Shown: in pieces, positions 1 through 9,380 of the stretch
How the letters are laid out: every line of letters starts with the position of its first letter
Numbering within the stretch: the stretch's first letter is position 1
Assembly: GCF_001310895.1 (NCBI RefSeq)
Contig: NZ_BAZS01000015.1
Span: 18,148-82,147, forward strand
Direction: 5' to 3'
DNA length: 64,000 nucleotides
Origin: Virgibacillus halodenitrificans JCM 12304
GTDB taxonomy: Bacteria > Bacillota > Bacilli > Bacillales > Amphibacillaceae
Program-made: the position numbers and the translations under genes
The notes under the pieces: model-generated
Told to the model about the DNA's origin: nothing
The model's input: only the letters and a program-made list of their open reading frames with translations
Databases searched by the model: none

Positions 1-1033
1 CAATGACTTGAAAGACACGTTCTGCTCCTGCGATGGCTGATAAAAGGATATTGAACTGGTTGGACAACTCATTTAATGGTCGGGTAAACTGTCGTGCGTA
101 CTCCGTAAAAATTACAATTACACCAACAGTAATGAATCCCTTGATCGCCAGAATACCACCTACAAGCGCAATTAATCCAAAGCTAAGAAAGTTCAACATG
201 TTCATTACTTTGGGAATAAACCCGGAAATAGTCAATGCCCAAAACCCAGATCGATTTAAATTTGAATTTCGTTCTTCAAATTCTCCAATTACTCGTTCTT
301 CCTGAGAAAAAGCTTTTACTATCAGCTGCCCTGAGACAATTTCCTCAACGTAGCCATTTACTTCACCGAGGTCTTTTTGCTGTAATTTATATAAAGGACC
401 TGTACGTTTGGTGATCCAGCGCATGCCAAGAAACATTAATGGAATAATGGACATGGTAACAACTGTCAGGATGGGGCTAAGGTATAACATTACTCCAATT
501 GTACCAACAAGTGTTAATACACTGGAAAAAATCTGGATCACGGATTGGTTTAACGTGTTATTTACATTATCGATATCATTAGTAATTCGACTCATCAGTT
601 CGCCGTGCTGCCTTTTGTCAAAATAAGAAATAGGTAAGCGGTGAAACTGGTAGAATAAATCCTTTCTTAATGAATAAACCGTATTTTGAGCAATCCCTAC
701 CATCCAATAATTTTGCAAAAAGATGGATAATGAGTGGAAAAGATAAATGACAATAAGCCATACGAGCAGCATACCCAGGCCTGCTGTCTGCTTTGTAACA
801 ATGAAATCATCAATAGCCATTCCGATCATGAATGGACCAAGTAAACTAAGCCCTGAGCTAAGAACAACCATGAGAATAACAAATGCCAGCTTCGCTTTTT
901 CTCGCATCAAATAGGATGTAATTCGTTTAATGGTTCCCTTTGCATCATTTGCTTTTCGTTTTTTCTCCTTGGAAAGTTTTTCTAAGGGAATCCGCTTATA
1001 TTGAAAAGGCCTTGTAAATGAATTATTCCGCAT
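1..1033 (-). CDS. ABC exporter subunit, N-terminal part (YfiC-like, partial)
   Basis: This open frame begins with ATG (complement of 1031-1033) and continues off the left edge, so only about the first 344 residues are present. It starts MRNNSFTRPFQYKRI and then shows a basic linker followed by long hydrophobic segments (for example AKLAFVILMVVLSSGLSLL), as in the transmembrane domain of a type IV ABC exporter. The ATP-binding domain would lie outside the window. The start overlaps the end of the upstream exporter gene by 11 bases, so the two are translationally coupled. Together they look like a heterodimeric multidrug-type exporter of the YfiB/YfiC, BmrC/BmrD kind; the substrate cannot be told from sequence. 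Confidence 0.85.
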   Translation of the reverse strand, partial: MRNNSFTRPFQYKRIPLEKLSKEKKRKANDAKGTIKRITSYLMREKAKLAFVILMVVLSSGLSLLGPFMIGMAIDDFIVTKQTAGLGMLLVWLIVIYLFHSLSIFLQNYWMVGIAQNTVYSLRKDLFYQFHRLPISYFDKRQHGELMSRITNDIDNVNNTLNQSVIQIFSSVLTLVGTIGVMLYLSPILTVVTMSIIPLMFLGMRWITKRTGPLYKLQQKDLGEVNGYVEEIVSGQLIVKAFSQEERVIGEFEERNSNLNRSGFWALTISGFIPKVMNMLNFLSFGLIALVGGILAIKGFITVGVIVIFTEYARQFTRPLNELSNQFNILLSAIAGAERVFQVI

Positions 1034-2753
1034 ATGCATACTCCTTTCCAAACTGAGATTCTACAATGCGTCTATAAAGCTCTGAATGTTTTAACAGTTC
1101 TTGATGTGTTCCAAGTGCCAACACATTACCTTCATCCATTAGTAAAATCCGATCCGCTCTTGTGGCAGTGGATATCTTTTGCGTAATAATTAAGATAGTG
1201 CATTCATAGTCATCCACTGCTTCCAGTAAGCGGGATTCTGTTGCGAGGTCAAGTGCACTTGTACTATCATCCAGCATAAGGATTTTGGGTTGGCGAATTA
1301 ATGCGCGTGCAATGGATATGCGTTGCTTTTGTCCACCTGAAAGGTTAACCCCTTTTTGGCCGATTTTGGTATCATACTGTTTAGGTAAATCCATGATCGT
1401 ATCATGAATTTGAGCATCCTTTGCTGCTTGGATAATCTCATCCTTTGTTGCATCCTGCTTTCCCCATGCAATATTTTCTGTGATGGAGCCAGTAAAGAGC
1501 AGTGGACTTTGCGGTACAAAACCAATACTTCCCCGAAGATTATCCAATGTGTAAGAATCCACAGGCTGATCGTCAATCTGTACTTCTCCTTTTGTTGCGT
1601 CAAACAAGCGTGGAATCAATTGGAAAAGTGAGGTTTTTCCAGCTCCGGTGGCACCGATAATTGCAAGCTTTTCCCCTGCATTTACTCGGAATGAAATATT
1701 TTTAAGTACCATATCCTTCGCGGTAGGGTATGTGAATGATACTTCATTGAAAGTGATTCTTCCATCTGCTACGACCGTTTTCTTGTCGGCGCTTTTATCT
1801 GTTTCAGAAGCATTTTCCTCTGCAAGTACAGCCTCCAAACGATTGGCGGATGCACGCATACGGGAAAAAGCCATAATGATAAAAGTGAACATGGAAATGG
1901 ACATAGCTACACGCATAGCATAGTTGACAATAGTCACCACATCACCAACAGAGGTCTGGCCCGCAACTGCTTGGGCATTCCCATACCAAATAATAAAAAT
2001 CAGGCTTAAATTCATAACGAATAACAGGACAGGCATGGATGCTTCCACAAAACGAAACGTACGTCGTGTCTCTGTCGCCAGCTCTTCGTTGGAAGTAGTA
2101 AAACGGGATTCTTCGTGTTTACGCCGGAAGAATGCCTTAATTAATCGCATGCCAGCCAAATTCTCTTGCATAACACGGTTTACCTGATCGACTTTTGTCT
2201 GAACCTGATCAAACATCTTACTGGCGACTTTTAACACCCATAAAATAAATCCGACAAGCAATGGTACAGTAATAAGGAAAATAAATGCTAGCCTTGCATC
2301 CACGACAAATGCCATGATGACTCCACCAATTACGATAAGTGGCGCCTTGGCCATAATTCTTAATCCCATGAATATAGTGTTTTGTACCTGGCGAACATCA
2401 TTAGTAAACCGAGTGACCAGTCCGGATGTGGGAAACTTATTTAAGCTTGCAAAGGAAAAAGCCTGAATTTTAGCAAATAGCTTTTCCCTTATATCATGGG
2501 CAAATCCCCAGGCAGCGTGGGAAGCATAAAAAGAGTTTATAATACCTGCTATAAATGCAGTGAAGGCGAGCCCAATCATAATGCTTCCCCACATTACAAT
2601 ATTGGACATATCCTTCGTCACAACTCCATCATTAATCATTTTACCTAGGAAAAACGGAAGCAATAACTCAACTGCCAGTTCAATAAGCATTAAAAGAAAC
2701 GCAAAAATAGCAGCAAATTTATATGGTTTAATATAGGAAAGAACTGTTCTCAT
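1023..2753 (-). CDS. yfiB: Heterodimeric ABC exporter subunit with degenerate ATPase site (YfiB-like)
   Basis: A 576-residue half-transporter: transmembrane domain over about residues 1-310 and ATP-binding domain over about 335-570. Walker A is GATGAGKT and the signature is LSGGQKQR. The Walker B reads MLDDSTSALD, so the usual catalytic Glu is Asp, and the H-loop reads IITQKIST, with Gln in place of His. This is the pattern of the non-catalytic site in heterodimeric exporters, and fits the partner gene that overlaps its 3' end. The start ATG follows a clear GGAGGT. The yfiB name rests on recalled resemblance to the B. subtilis pair; transported compound unknown. Confidence 0.85.
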   Translation of the reverse strand: MRTVLSYIKPYKFAAIFAFLLMLIELAVELLLPFFLGKMINDGVVTKDMSNIVMWGSIMIGLAFTAFIAGIINSFYASHAAWGFAHDIREKLFAKIQAFSFASLNKFPTSGLVTRFTNDVRQVQNTIFMGLRIMAKAPLIVIGGVIMAFVVDARLAFIFLITVPLLVGFILWVLKVASKMFDQVQTKVDQVNRVMQENLAGMRLIKAFFRRKHEESRFTTSNEELATETRRTFRFVEASMPVLLFVMNLSLIFIIWYGNAQAVAGQTSVGDVVTIVNYAMRVAMSISMFTFIIMAFSRMRASANRLEAVLAEENASETDKSADKKTVVADGRITFNEVSFTYPTAKDMVLKNISFRVNAGEKLAIIGATGAGKTSLFQLIPRLFDATKGEVQIDDQPVDSYTLDNLRGSIGFVPQSPLLFTGSITENIAWGKQDATKDEIIQAAKDAQIHDTIMDLPKQYDTKIGQKGVNLSGGQKQRISIARALIRQPKILMLDDSTSALDLATESRLLEAVDDYECTILIITQKISTATRADRILLMDEGNVLALGTHQELLKHSELYRRIVESQFGKEYAYAE

Positions 2754-2873
2754 GCTGAACCTCCATATTTGAATGCAAAATTTCTAACTATTATAACAGT
2801 ATAATAGTATTGTTTAATTTTATCCAACATTCCATTTCGGGAGGCGAAGGAATTAAGGGGAGGATGAGTTGTT

Positions 2874-3048
2874 GACTCGGTAAGGGGAGTGTGCGTCTCG
2901 GCTGGGGAGTGAGTTGACTCGGTAGGGCAGGCGGTAGTCTCGGGTAAGAGCTGATGTGTCGCGGGAGGTGGAAGGTCTGTCTCGAGTGAAAGGAGGCATG
3001 TCGCAAATAGACGAATGATTGTCTCGGTCAGTGCCCTGGTTATCTTGC
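2874..3048 (+). repeat. 21-bp periodic intergenic array, GTCTCGG core (array A1)
   Basis: Nine cores (GACTCGG, GTCTCGG, GACTCGG, GTCTCGG, GTCGCGG, GTCTCGA, GTCGCAA, GTCTCGG, ATCTTGC) start at 2874, 2895, 2916, 2937, 2958, 2979, 3000, 3021 and 3042, exactly 21 bases apart. The 14-base spacers are not conserved. The array lies between the divergent exporter gene and the tRNA gene. Open frames here on the minus strand are by-products of the 21-base period. Confidence 0.9.
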
Positions 3049-3237
3049 TTACTCGAATAGTGCCTTGGCTAAAAAGGTAATTCATGCTTTTCAAGACACT
3101 GACAACTATAATTATCTTGTACTAAAGACCTCTGCTTATACTTATTGTGAGGCGATCAATTACAGTAACTGTGAAACAAAAACATATTGACAGGTCGATG
3201 TAAATTTTATATAGTTATGTTACTGTCTATTACATAC

Positions 3238-3310
3238 GATTCCGTAGCTCAGCTGGGAGAGCGCATGCTTGACAGGCATGAGGTCGTTGGTTCGAGCCCA
3301 ATCGGAATCA
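3238..3310 (+). tRNA. tRNA-Val (anticodon GAC)
   Basis: Full cloverleaf of 73 bases. Acceptor stem GATTCCG pairs with CGGAATC, D-arm GCTC/GAGC, anticodon stem CATGC/GCATG around loop TTGACAG (anticodon GAC), T-arm GTTGG/CCAAT with loop TTCGAGC, discriminator A. The 3' CCA is not encoded. It stands alone, followed at once by a terminator. Confidence 0.96.
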
Positions 3311-3317
3311 CTACTAG

Positions 3318-3359
3318 AAAAAGCTGCACCTTTTCTTATGAAAGGTTAGCAGCTTTTTT
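3318..3359 (+). terminator. Rho-independent terminator after tRNA-Val
   Basis: AAAAAGCTGC pairs with GCAGCTTTTT, with an inner ACCTTT/AAAGGT stem, followed by a T run. It starts 8 bases after the tRNA. Confidence 0.85.
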
Positions 3360-3538
3360 GTTGTTCTTTGTTATAGCATAAGTAGACTTATATCCTCTGA
3401 TAAAATCCTCTTAATATTAATTTGGCTCCAGCTGTATACTCACTTTTTATCCATTCACCAAAAATGGTCTATCTTTAAAAAATAGGCATATATATATAAA
3501 TAGTGTAAAACAACTTGAAAGATAGGATAGGTGATTTC

Positions 3539-5599
3539 ATGGATAAAGATAAATCATCAAGACATCACAACCCGGCTGACAACCTGAAAAATGAGCAGCT
3601 GGATCGGTACCGCGTGCAAAATACCGGGAAGCCAATGACGACAAATCAAGGAAGAAAAATCTCCAATGATTCAGAGACGTTAAAAGCTGGCGAGCGCGGG
3701 CCTTCTTTACATGAAGACTGGCATTATTTTGAGAAAATGTCTCATTTTGTGCAAGAAGAGGAACCAGAAAGAGTTGTTCATGCAAGAGGATATAGTGCAC
3801 ATGGGGAGTTTGAATGCTATCAATCGATGAAGCATGTAACAAAAGCAGGTTTTTTACAGGAACCAGGAAAGAAAACATCACTAACTGTACGTTTTTCTAC
3901 TGTTCAAGGACCTAGAGGATCATATGATACGGCAAGGGACTTACGTTGTAAGGGTGTTAAGTTTTATACAGAAGAAGGAAATTACGATTTGACAACAATT
4001 GCGATGCCTGTGCTAATTAACCAAGATCCGATGAAGTTTCCGGATGCGATGCATGCATACCAAGCAAAGCCAGATGATGATATACCAACAGCTTCAGGTG
4101 CGCATGACTACTTCTGGGATTATGTAGCAAACAATCCGGAGGCCCTCCATATGGTCCAATGGATCATGTCGGACAGAGGAATCGTGAGAAGTTACCGCAT
4201 GATGGAATCTTGGTCTATTAATACGTATTTATTTGTGAATGATAAGGATGTTGCAACATTTGTGCGATTTGTCTGGAAACCTGTGCTCGGTACTCATTCC
4301 CTGTTGCAGGATGAGGCTTTAAAAATCGGTGGACTTGATCCGGATTTCCACCGTAGAGACTTACGAGAAGCGATTGATAAGGGGGCATATCCGGAGTATG
4401 AATTAGGAGTTCAGTTAATTCCTTTAGAAGATGAGTTTAAATATGATTTTGATATTCTCGATCCTGCAAAGTTTTGGCCGGAAGAACTAATTCCTGTTCA
4501 ACTTATCGGAAAAATGACGCTAAATATAAATATTGATAATTACCATACAGAGTCTGAACAAGTAGCCTTTAACCCTGCAAATGTGGTGCCGGGAATAGGC
4601 TTTTCCAATGATCCTGTGTTACAGGGGAGATTAATTGCATATCATATGGCACAAGTACATCGAATGGGTCCGAACTTCCAAGAGTTACCGATAAACAAAC
4701 CAATTTGTCCATTTCATAATAATCAGCGCCGAGGACCTATGAGGTATCGAATCGACGTGGATCAGGTAAACTATCATGAAAATTCGCTAGCAAATAACAC
4801 GCCTTACACTACGCCCCCTGAAGAAGGCGGATATGAACATTATCCAAAGAAAGTGGAAGGGCATGTAGTTCGTGGACGGAGTGAATCATTCAATGATTTC
4901 TTTACACAACCGCGCATCTTTTGGAATAGCTTAACACCTGTTGAAAAGGAGCACACGATCCAAGGTTTCAGTTATCAATTGGGGAAAGTAGAAAGTAAAT
5001 CTGTCCGCCAGCAAAACGTTGATCTTTTGGCAAATGTAGACAATGATTTGGCATGCATTGTAGCTGATAACATAGGTGTGGAACGTCCAACCGGCTCACA
5101 GGTTCCTGTTTCAACAAGCTACCCTTCTCTTAGCCAAGCAAAAAGTTCTCCTTTTTATGCTTATACGCAAAAGGTAGGTGTGTTGATTGGTGACGGTTTT
5201 AATGGTCCTGAGGTAGCAAATGTGCTTCATTACTTACAGCAAAAAGGTGTTTTCATTAAAATCATCAGTGACAACCTTGGAACAGTTACTGGAAATGATG
5301 GAACGAGGCTGAAGGTGGAAGACACTTTCCTTACTTCAAGCCCGTACCTTGTTGACTCTCTTTATATTGTAGGCGGAAATGTGAAGCAACAGGATAAATT
5401 TATGCAAGAAGTACTGGATTACGTCCATCATGCATATAAACATTATAAACCTATTGGGGTTGCGAAAAGCGGGCAGTCTTATATTCACACATCAAAAAGT
5501 AATAATTTAGCTGGAGTCGTCTTTGCTGCTAACAATCCAGACTTTAATAAAGAATTTGTTTCAGCTATTGCCCAACAACGTTTTTGGAATAGAACATAG
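3539..5599 (+). CDS. katE: Large-subunit heme catalase (KatE-type)
   Basis: Catalase breaking down hydrogen peroxide to water and oxygen in the cytoplasm. From the ATG at 3539 the product is 686 residues, the length of the B. subtilis large catalase. A TTG start 24 bases upstream is possible, but AGGTGA sits 6 bases before this ATG. Visible family marks are the catalytic His in RVVHARGYSAHGEFE (about residue 81), RFSTVQG, the heme-side segment GRLIAYHMAQVHRMGPNF with the Tyr ligand, and PICPFHNNQRRG. A C-terminal class I glutamine-amidotransferase-like domain (from VGVLIGDGFNGPEV) marks the clade 2, large-subunit type. It is monocistronic and followed by a terminator. No clear SigB or PerR site was found upstream. 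Confidence 0.96.
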   Translation: MDKDKSSRHHNPADNLKNEQLDRYRVQNTGKPMTTNQGRKISNDSETLKAGERGPSLHEDWHYFEKMSHFVQEEEPERVVHARGYSAHGEFECYQSMKHVTKAGFLQEPGKKTSLTVRFSTVQGPRGSYDTARDLRCKGVKFYTEEGNYDLTTIAMPVLINQDPMKFPDAMHAYQAKPDDDIPTASGAHDYFWDYVANNPEALHMVQWIMSDRGIVRSYRMMESWSINTYLFVNDKDVATFVRFVWKPVLGTHSLLQDEALKIGGLDPDFHRRDLREAIDKGAYPEYELGVQLIPLEDEFKYDFDILDPAKFWPEELIPVQLIGKMTLNINIDNYHTESEQVAFNPANVVPGIGFSNDPVLQGRLIAYHMAQVHRMGPNFQELPINKPICPFHNNQRRGPMRYRIDVDQVNYHENSLANNTPYTTPPEEGGYEHYPKKVEGHVVRGRSESFNDFFTQPRIFWNSLTPVEKEHTIQGFSYQLGKVESKSVRQQNVDLLANVDNDLACIVADNIGVERPTGSQVPVSTSYPSLSQAKSSPFYAYTQKVGVLIGDGFNGPEVANVLHYLQQKGVFIKIISDNLGTVTGNDGTRLKVEDTFLTSSPYLVDSLYIVGGNVKQQDKFMQEVLDYVHHAYKHYKPIGVAKSGQSYIHTSKSNNLAGVVFAANNPDFNKEFVSAIAQQRFWNRT

Positions 5600-5697
5600 A
5601 AATTGTATAAGATTGACTGTGTAATGAGCGCCATGTAAAAAATACAACAGATGACATATGTTGAAAGATATCTGGTCATTGCCGAGGATTTCTTGAA

Positions 5698-5735
5698 AGT
5701 CTGTATCCTATTATAAGGATATAGGCTTTTTTATT
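5698..5735 (+). terminator. Terminator downstream of the catalase gene
   Basis: An 11-bp stem, AGTCTGTATCC with GGATATAGGCT (two G-T pairs), is followed by TTTTTTATTTT. It lies about 100 bases after the catalase stop. Confidence 0.75.
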
Positions 5736-5804
5736 TTAAGGAGAATAAAAGTTAAATGTGAGGCTTTTGAAAGTTTGGGCTGTATATACAATGAAGTACT
5801 TAAT

Positions 5805-5819
5805 TCGTAATGATTACTG
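5805..5819. promoter_or_regulatory. Zur-like box 1
   Basis: TCGTAATGATTACTG is one mismatch from the Bacillus Zur operator TCGTAATnATTACGA. It is the farthest of three such sites before the zinc-binding lipoprotein gene. Confidence 0.7.
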
Positions 5820-5857
5820 TTTACAATTGGATCAGTTTTCTGTATACTAACTTTAAA

Positions 5858-5872
5858 TCGTAATCATTTCGT
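5858..5872. promoter_or_regulatory. Zur-like box 2
   Basis: TCGTAATCATTTCGT matches the Zur operator except at two positions in the right half. It starts 53 bases after box 1, that is five helical turns. Confidence 0.65.
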
Positions 5873-6038
5873 TTTATTTTATGAATATCCGCATAAAGTG
5901 AACAAAAAATGAATGAATTTATGGCTTGCTGATTGTATTTTGGATTATTGGGTGATTTTTTTTATAGTTTACTACATAACACATCTAATGATGTAGTAGG
6001 AATATCAATTATGTTCAGCTTTTATTTTTGATCACGAG

Positions 6039-6053
6039 GCGTAATGATTACGA
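6039..6053. promoter_or_regulatory. Zur-like box 3 (perfect palindromic core)
   Basis: GCGTAATGATTACGA contains the perfect inverted repeat CGTAAT-G-ATTACG. It lies 35 bases before the TTG start of the lipoprotein gene, where a bound repressor would block transcription. An ATG within this box (6044) is therefore unlikely to be the translation start. Confidence 0.82.
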
Positions 6054-6088
6054 TTTATATATATATTTGGGGGAAGGAAGAGATTGAA

Positions 6089-7153
6089 TTGAAAAAGTTT
6101 ATTGGGTTGACAGTATTGTTCGTATTTTTTATTTCTGTATTGAGTGGATGTAATAGTCCAACCTCTGGTTCAACTGGTTCTGCAGATGGAGATGCTGCAA
6201 AAGAAAATAAGTCTCTAATAAAGGTGTATACAACATTATATCCATTAGAATTTTTTACAAAGCAGATTGGTGGTAACAAGGTGGAGGTTGAATCAATACT
6301 CCCTCCAGGAGCAGATGCGCATACATTTGAACCAGACTCAAAACAAATGGTCGATATCGCAAAAGCAGATTTGTTTATATATAACAATAAACAAATGGAG
6401 GGCTATGCCAAAAGCATAGATGAAGCTTTACAAACAGAGCATGTAGAGACACTGGAAGCGACTGCTGGTATTGATCTGCTTAGTTATACGGAGGAACATA
6501 CACATGAAGAAGCAGTTCATGAGGATGAACATGAGCATGGAAAAGACGAACATCTTCATGATGAAAATCATTCAGCAGAAGAACAGGAAAATAAACATGG
6601 CGAAACAGCGGATCACAGTCATCAACATGGTGATGAGGATCCACATGTTTGGCTTGATCCAATTCGGTCTATAGAACTTGCACACCATATTAAAGATAAA
6701 TTAATTGAAATAGATCCAGAAGCTAAAGAAGCATTTGAGGCTAATTTTACAGCGTTAAAGGCAAAGCTGGAAGAGCTGGATGCTTCTTACAAAAAGAAAC
6801 TTAACTCCATGGACGAAAATGAGATATTAGTTACTCATGCTGCGTATGGATACTGGGAGGATTCATATGGTTTGGAACAAATAGCAATCTCAGGGCTTTC
6901 TCCATCCAATGAACCTTCTCAAAAACAATTGAAGAAAGTGATCGATATAGTTAAGGAGCATCAAATCAATTATTTGCTTTTCGAACAAAATGTAGAGCCA
7001 CGTGTAGCTAAAATTATTCAAAAGGAGACAAATATCCGTTCATTGTATATTCATAACTTGTCTGTATTAACTGAGTCTGATATTGAAAATAACGAAGACT
7101 ATTTTACACTTATGCAACAAAATCTGGAAACATTAGTGGAGGCATTACAGTAA
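6089..7153 (+). CDS. znuA: Zinc ABC transporter substrate-binding lipoprotein (ZnuA-like)
   Basis: Cluster A-I metal-binding protein of 354 residues that captures zinc outside the membrane. The TTG at 6089 is preferred: it follows GGAAGGAAGAG, begins the signal peptide LKKFIGLTVLFVFF, and leads straight to the lipobox VLSGC. Expected zinc ligands are visible in GADAHTFEPD, DPHVWLDP, VTHAAYGYWE and the acidic region near FEQNVEPR. A long His/Asp/Glu-rich loop (about residues 135-185) before DPHVWLDP is typical of zinc rather than manganese carriers. Three Zur-like boxes upstream support zinc repression. Oddly, no permease or ATPase gene lies beside it, so it must work with partners encoded elsewhere. 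Confidence 0.92.
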   Translation: MKKFIGLTVLFVFFISVLSGCNSPTSGSTGSADGDAAKENKSLIKVYTTLYPLEFFTKQIGGNKVEVESILPPGADAHTFEPDSKQMVDIAKADLFIYNNKQMEGYAKSIDEALQTEHVETLEATAGIDLLSYTEEHTHEEAVHEDEHEHGKDEHLHDENHSAEEQENKHGETADHSHQHGDEDPHVWLDPIRSIELAHHIKDKLIEIDPEAKEAFEANFTALKAKLEELDASYKKKLNSMDENEILVTHAAYGYWEDSYGLEQIAISGLSPSNEPSQKQLKKVIDIVKEHQINYLLFEQNVEPRVAKIIQKETNIRSLYIHNLSVLTESDIENNEDYFTLMQQNLETLVEALQ

Positions 7154-7156
7154 GGG

Positions 7157-7184
7157 GAGGGAGCTAATTAAGCTCTCTTTTTTT
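7157..7184 (+). terminator. Terminator after the zinc-binding lipoprotein gene
   Basis: GGGAGCT pairs with AGCTCTC (one G-T pair) around AATTA, followed by seven T residues, three bases after the stop codon. Confidence 0.85.
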
Positions 7185-7428
7185 ACTATTAATGTAAAAG
7201 TGCCGAATTTCGAAATAAGCCGCGTTTAGTTTTAAAATCTCTCCGTTAAAAATTTAAATTGTAAAGAGCGTTCTGATAGGTAAATTATGGTATGATAAAG
7301 GAAAATTAAAATTGCTTAGTGTAAAGGTTTACGAGATGCTCTCTAGTCTTTTTAATGCAGTAGAGTCCAGCTTTTAAAAGAACGGCCATGTGTGAGTACA
7401 TACTTGGATGCCGAAAAGGGGAAACGAG

Positions 7429-8049
7429 ATGAAAAAGTTCATATGGATCTTTGCTATATTTTTAGTACTTAGTTATTTGGCTGGTTGCTCAAATGAACAA
7501 ACATCAACCTCCATCAAAGTAAATGAGTCTGATTTATCAGAACGAGAGGAAGCGATCCTTTTATCCACTGCCGAGCAGTCATTTATTTTTGATTTTAAAG
7601 CAGATCCGTCTTACAAAGAAGTGGAGCTATGGTTGGATAAATATGAATTTGGTAAAAAAACAGAGAAAGTCAATCATCTTATTTCTGACATTAAGGAGAA
7701 GGGCTATTTAATGTTTGCCATTTCGAAGGATGCAGGAGAACAGGAAATGTCTGTCTTTAATGTAGGGGTGTTTAGCAATGGAGGAACAAGCGCTTTAACT
7801 AATGCAGAGCGAATCGGGGAAAAAGGATTGAAAAATATGTCTAGTGTGTGGGCTACAAATCCATTTCTTTCCGAACAGGTAAAGGAAGAAATAATACTGT
7901 CTTCCATTTGCTATAAAAGTGGAGATGGTTCCATGCATAGCCTATCAGAGGACTTTTACCGTGATGTTGAAGGAAATCTCGAAACAATAAAGAAATATGA
8001 TGAAGTGTATCTTTTAAAGGCAAAATTTAATAAAACAAAAAGTCAATAA
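7429..8049 (+). CDS. Putative lipoprotein, unknown function
   Basis: A 206-residue product starting at ATG 7429, preceded by AAAAGGGGAAACG; an in-frame ATG 21 bases earlier would precede the ribosome site and is rejected. The N-terminus MKKFIWIFAIFLVLSYLAGC is a signal peptide ending in a lipobox (LAGC), so it should be attached to the outer face of the membrane. The mature part is charged and mixed helix/strand with one internal pair of Cys-free segments. I do not recognise a named family. It stands alone with no close neighbour. Confidence 0.75.
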   Translation: MKKFIWIFAIFLVLSYLAGCSNEQTSTSIKVNESDLSEREEAILLSTAEQSFIFDFKADPSYKEVELWLDKYEFGKKTEKVNHLISDIKEKGYLMFAISKDAGEQEMSVFNVGVFSNGGTSALTNAERIGEKGLKNMSSVWATNPFLSEQVKEEIILSSICYKSGDGSMHSLSEDFYRDVEGNLETIKKYDEVYLLKAKFNKTKSQ

Positions 8050-8169
8050 CTAGCTGCTACTAATAGACCAACAATAGCTTTAAGAAGAAGATTTTACTCG
8101 CGGGTAAATTTCTGAATATATTGAAACTGGAGAGCGATGCCGCTCGTAATATAATCAGGGGTGATGTGA

Positions 8170-8526
8170 ATGCGTGCAGATGCTGCATATATGAAAGCAT
8201 ACGTGTTAACTGATCGAGAATCAATACAAGTGAGTTTACGCTGTGCGATGAAGACTTTTATTTATAGACAGGTGTATAGGCCTGGGATGCTTGTTGCCAC
8301 AGAACGGCGATTAATTTTTGTAGCTGATTCTACTACAGGCAATGAACTAATAGAGGTATTTGAATATAGGGATATAAATGACATACGTAAAAAACGAGGA
8401 TTACTTAACTCCCGGATTGTCTTAAGGTATAAAACAGATATCGTGAAATTTTCACAGTTCTTAGCAGATAATGATGACCTATTGGTTAAAGTGGTGAAAG
8501 AAATGATGGTAAAAAACGAAGGGTAA
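8170..8526 (+). CDS. Small PH-like domain protein (YokE-like)
   Basis: A 118-residue soluble protein starting at ATG 8170 after GGGGTGATGTGA. The order of segments, ending with VYRPGMLVATERRLIFVAD, then EVFEYRDINDIRKKRG and RIVLRYKTDIVKF, resembles bacterial PH domains of the YokE type: a beta-rich body with 'GxLvaTnkRLiFv' as its hallmark. Members often bind membranes or peptides, but no function can be assigned. The next gene begins 57 bases downstream, so co-transcription is possible. Confidence 0.7.
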   Translation: MRADAAYMKAYVLTDRESIQVSLRCAMKTFIYRQVYRPGMLVATERRLIFVADSTTGNELIEVFEYRDINDIRKKRGLLNSRIVLRYKTDIVKFSQFLADNDDLLVKVVKEMMVKNEG

Positions 8527-8583
8527 TTTCAAAACTGTTTGATATAGAAGAAGTTGTTGCTTAGAGTAAAGGAGGGTTTCTTT

Positions 8584-9324
8584 ATGACCACAGCACTATA
8601 TCATAAAATTGCAGACAAATTAAAATTTGTAGAGGGAGCAAATTTTGTAACAATTGAAGATACGAAGAATGTGTCAGAAGATGAATTAGTTTATTTTATT
8701 CAATATCTAGATTTATTACCGCATATAAAAAACGCTGTAAATGTTAACATTCTTGTAGATGGTGAATTTTCGGAATCTGTTGAGGTTTACCTGAACAAGC
8801 AAGGCTTTCAACTACATGATGAGATTGTAACTGTATATAAAGATTTAAAGGACTTACCAGAAACAGACAACCTTTATTTTATAAAAACATTACGTGAGAT
8901 GGATCGTGATTTTTTTATAAGTGTGTGGACAGAAGTAATGAAGCATTCGTTTAATTCGCCTTCCTCCTTAAGTGTAGAAGAACAGCTCCATAGTGCAGAA
9001 ATTGAACTCGGACCGATATATACGGATTCATGTATAGTAGCCTATGAAAATGCCAAGCCACTAGGTGTTATTATGCCACATCTGGAGCCGGGAACAAAGG
9101 ATGAGGGAAGGTTATTTTATTTTGGGCTCGTACCAGATGAGCGCGGAAAAGGGAAAAGCGTTCTTCTCCATCAGCAAGTTTTACAATTACTGCGATACCA
9201 ATTTAATGCTTCCTATTATATTGGTTCTACCAGCTTAAAGAATGTGCCAATGATCCAGACCTTTGTACATAACGGCTGTAAACGAATAGAAAAGAATAAA
9301 GTATATAAACGAAGGAAGGGTTAG
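8584..9324 (+). CDS. GNAT-family acetyltransferase
   Basis: A 246-residue protein starting at ATG 8584, seven bases after AAAGGAGGG. The C-terminal half carries the acetyl-CoA-binding signature: beta strand LFYFGLVPDE followed by RGKGKSVLLHQQVL (the Q/RxxGxG/A loop), and a late segment IGSTSLKNVPMIQTFVHNGC typical of 'neaaiklyek-lGF' in GNATs. The N-terminal half (about 110 residues) looks like a second, degenerate GNAT-like lobe or a family-specific domain. Substrate unknown. Confidence 0.75.
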   Translation: MTTALYHKIADKLKFVEGANFVTIEDTKNVSEDELVYFIQYLDLLPHIKNAVNVNILVDGEFSESVEVYLNKQGFQLHDEIVTVYKDLKDLPETDNLYFIKTLREMDRDFFISVWTEVMKHSFNSPSSLSVEEQLHSAEIELGPIYTDSCIVAYENAKPLGVIMPHLEPGTKDEGRLFYFGLVPDERGKGKSVLLHQQVLQLLRYQFNASYYIGSTSLKNVPMIQTFVHNGCKRIEKNKVYKRRKG

Positions 9325-9380
9325 TAGTTTTATCTGGGAAGGTGTGAAGCTAAGCTATATAACCAAAGGAGTTTTCTTAA

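Noticed and set aside
3187..3381. Open frame over the tRNA-Val gene
   Set aside because: Text of the SVAQLGERM/EVVGSSP type is the well-known false translation of a tRNA gene.
6044..6088. ATG at 6044 as the start of the zinc-binding lipoprotein
   Set aside because: It lies inside Zur box 3, lacks a ribosome site, and would put 15 odd residues before a normal lipoprotein signal peptide.
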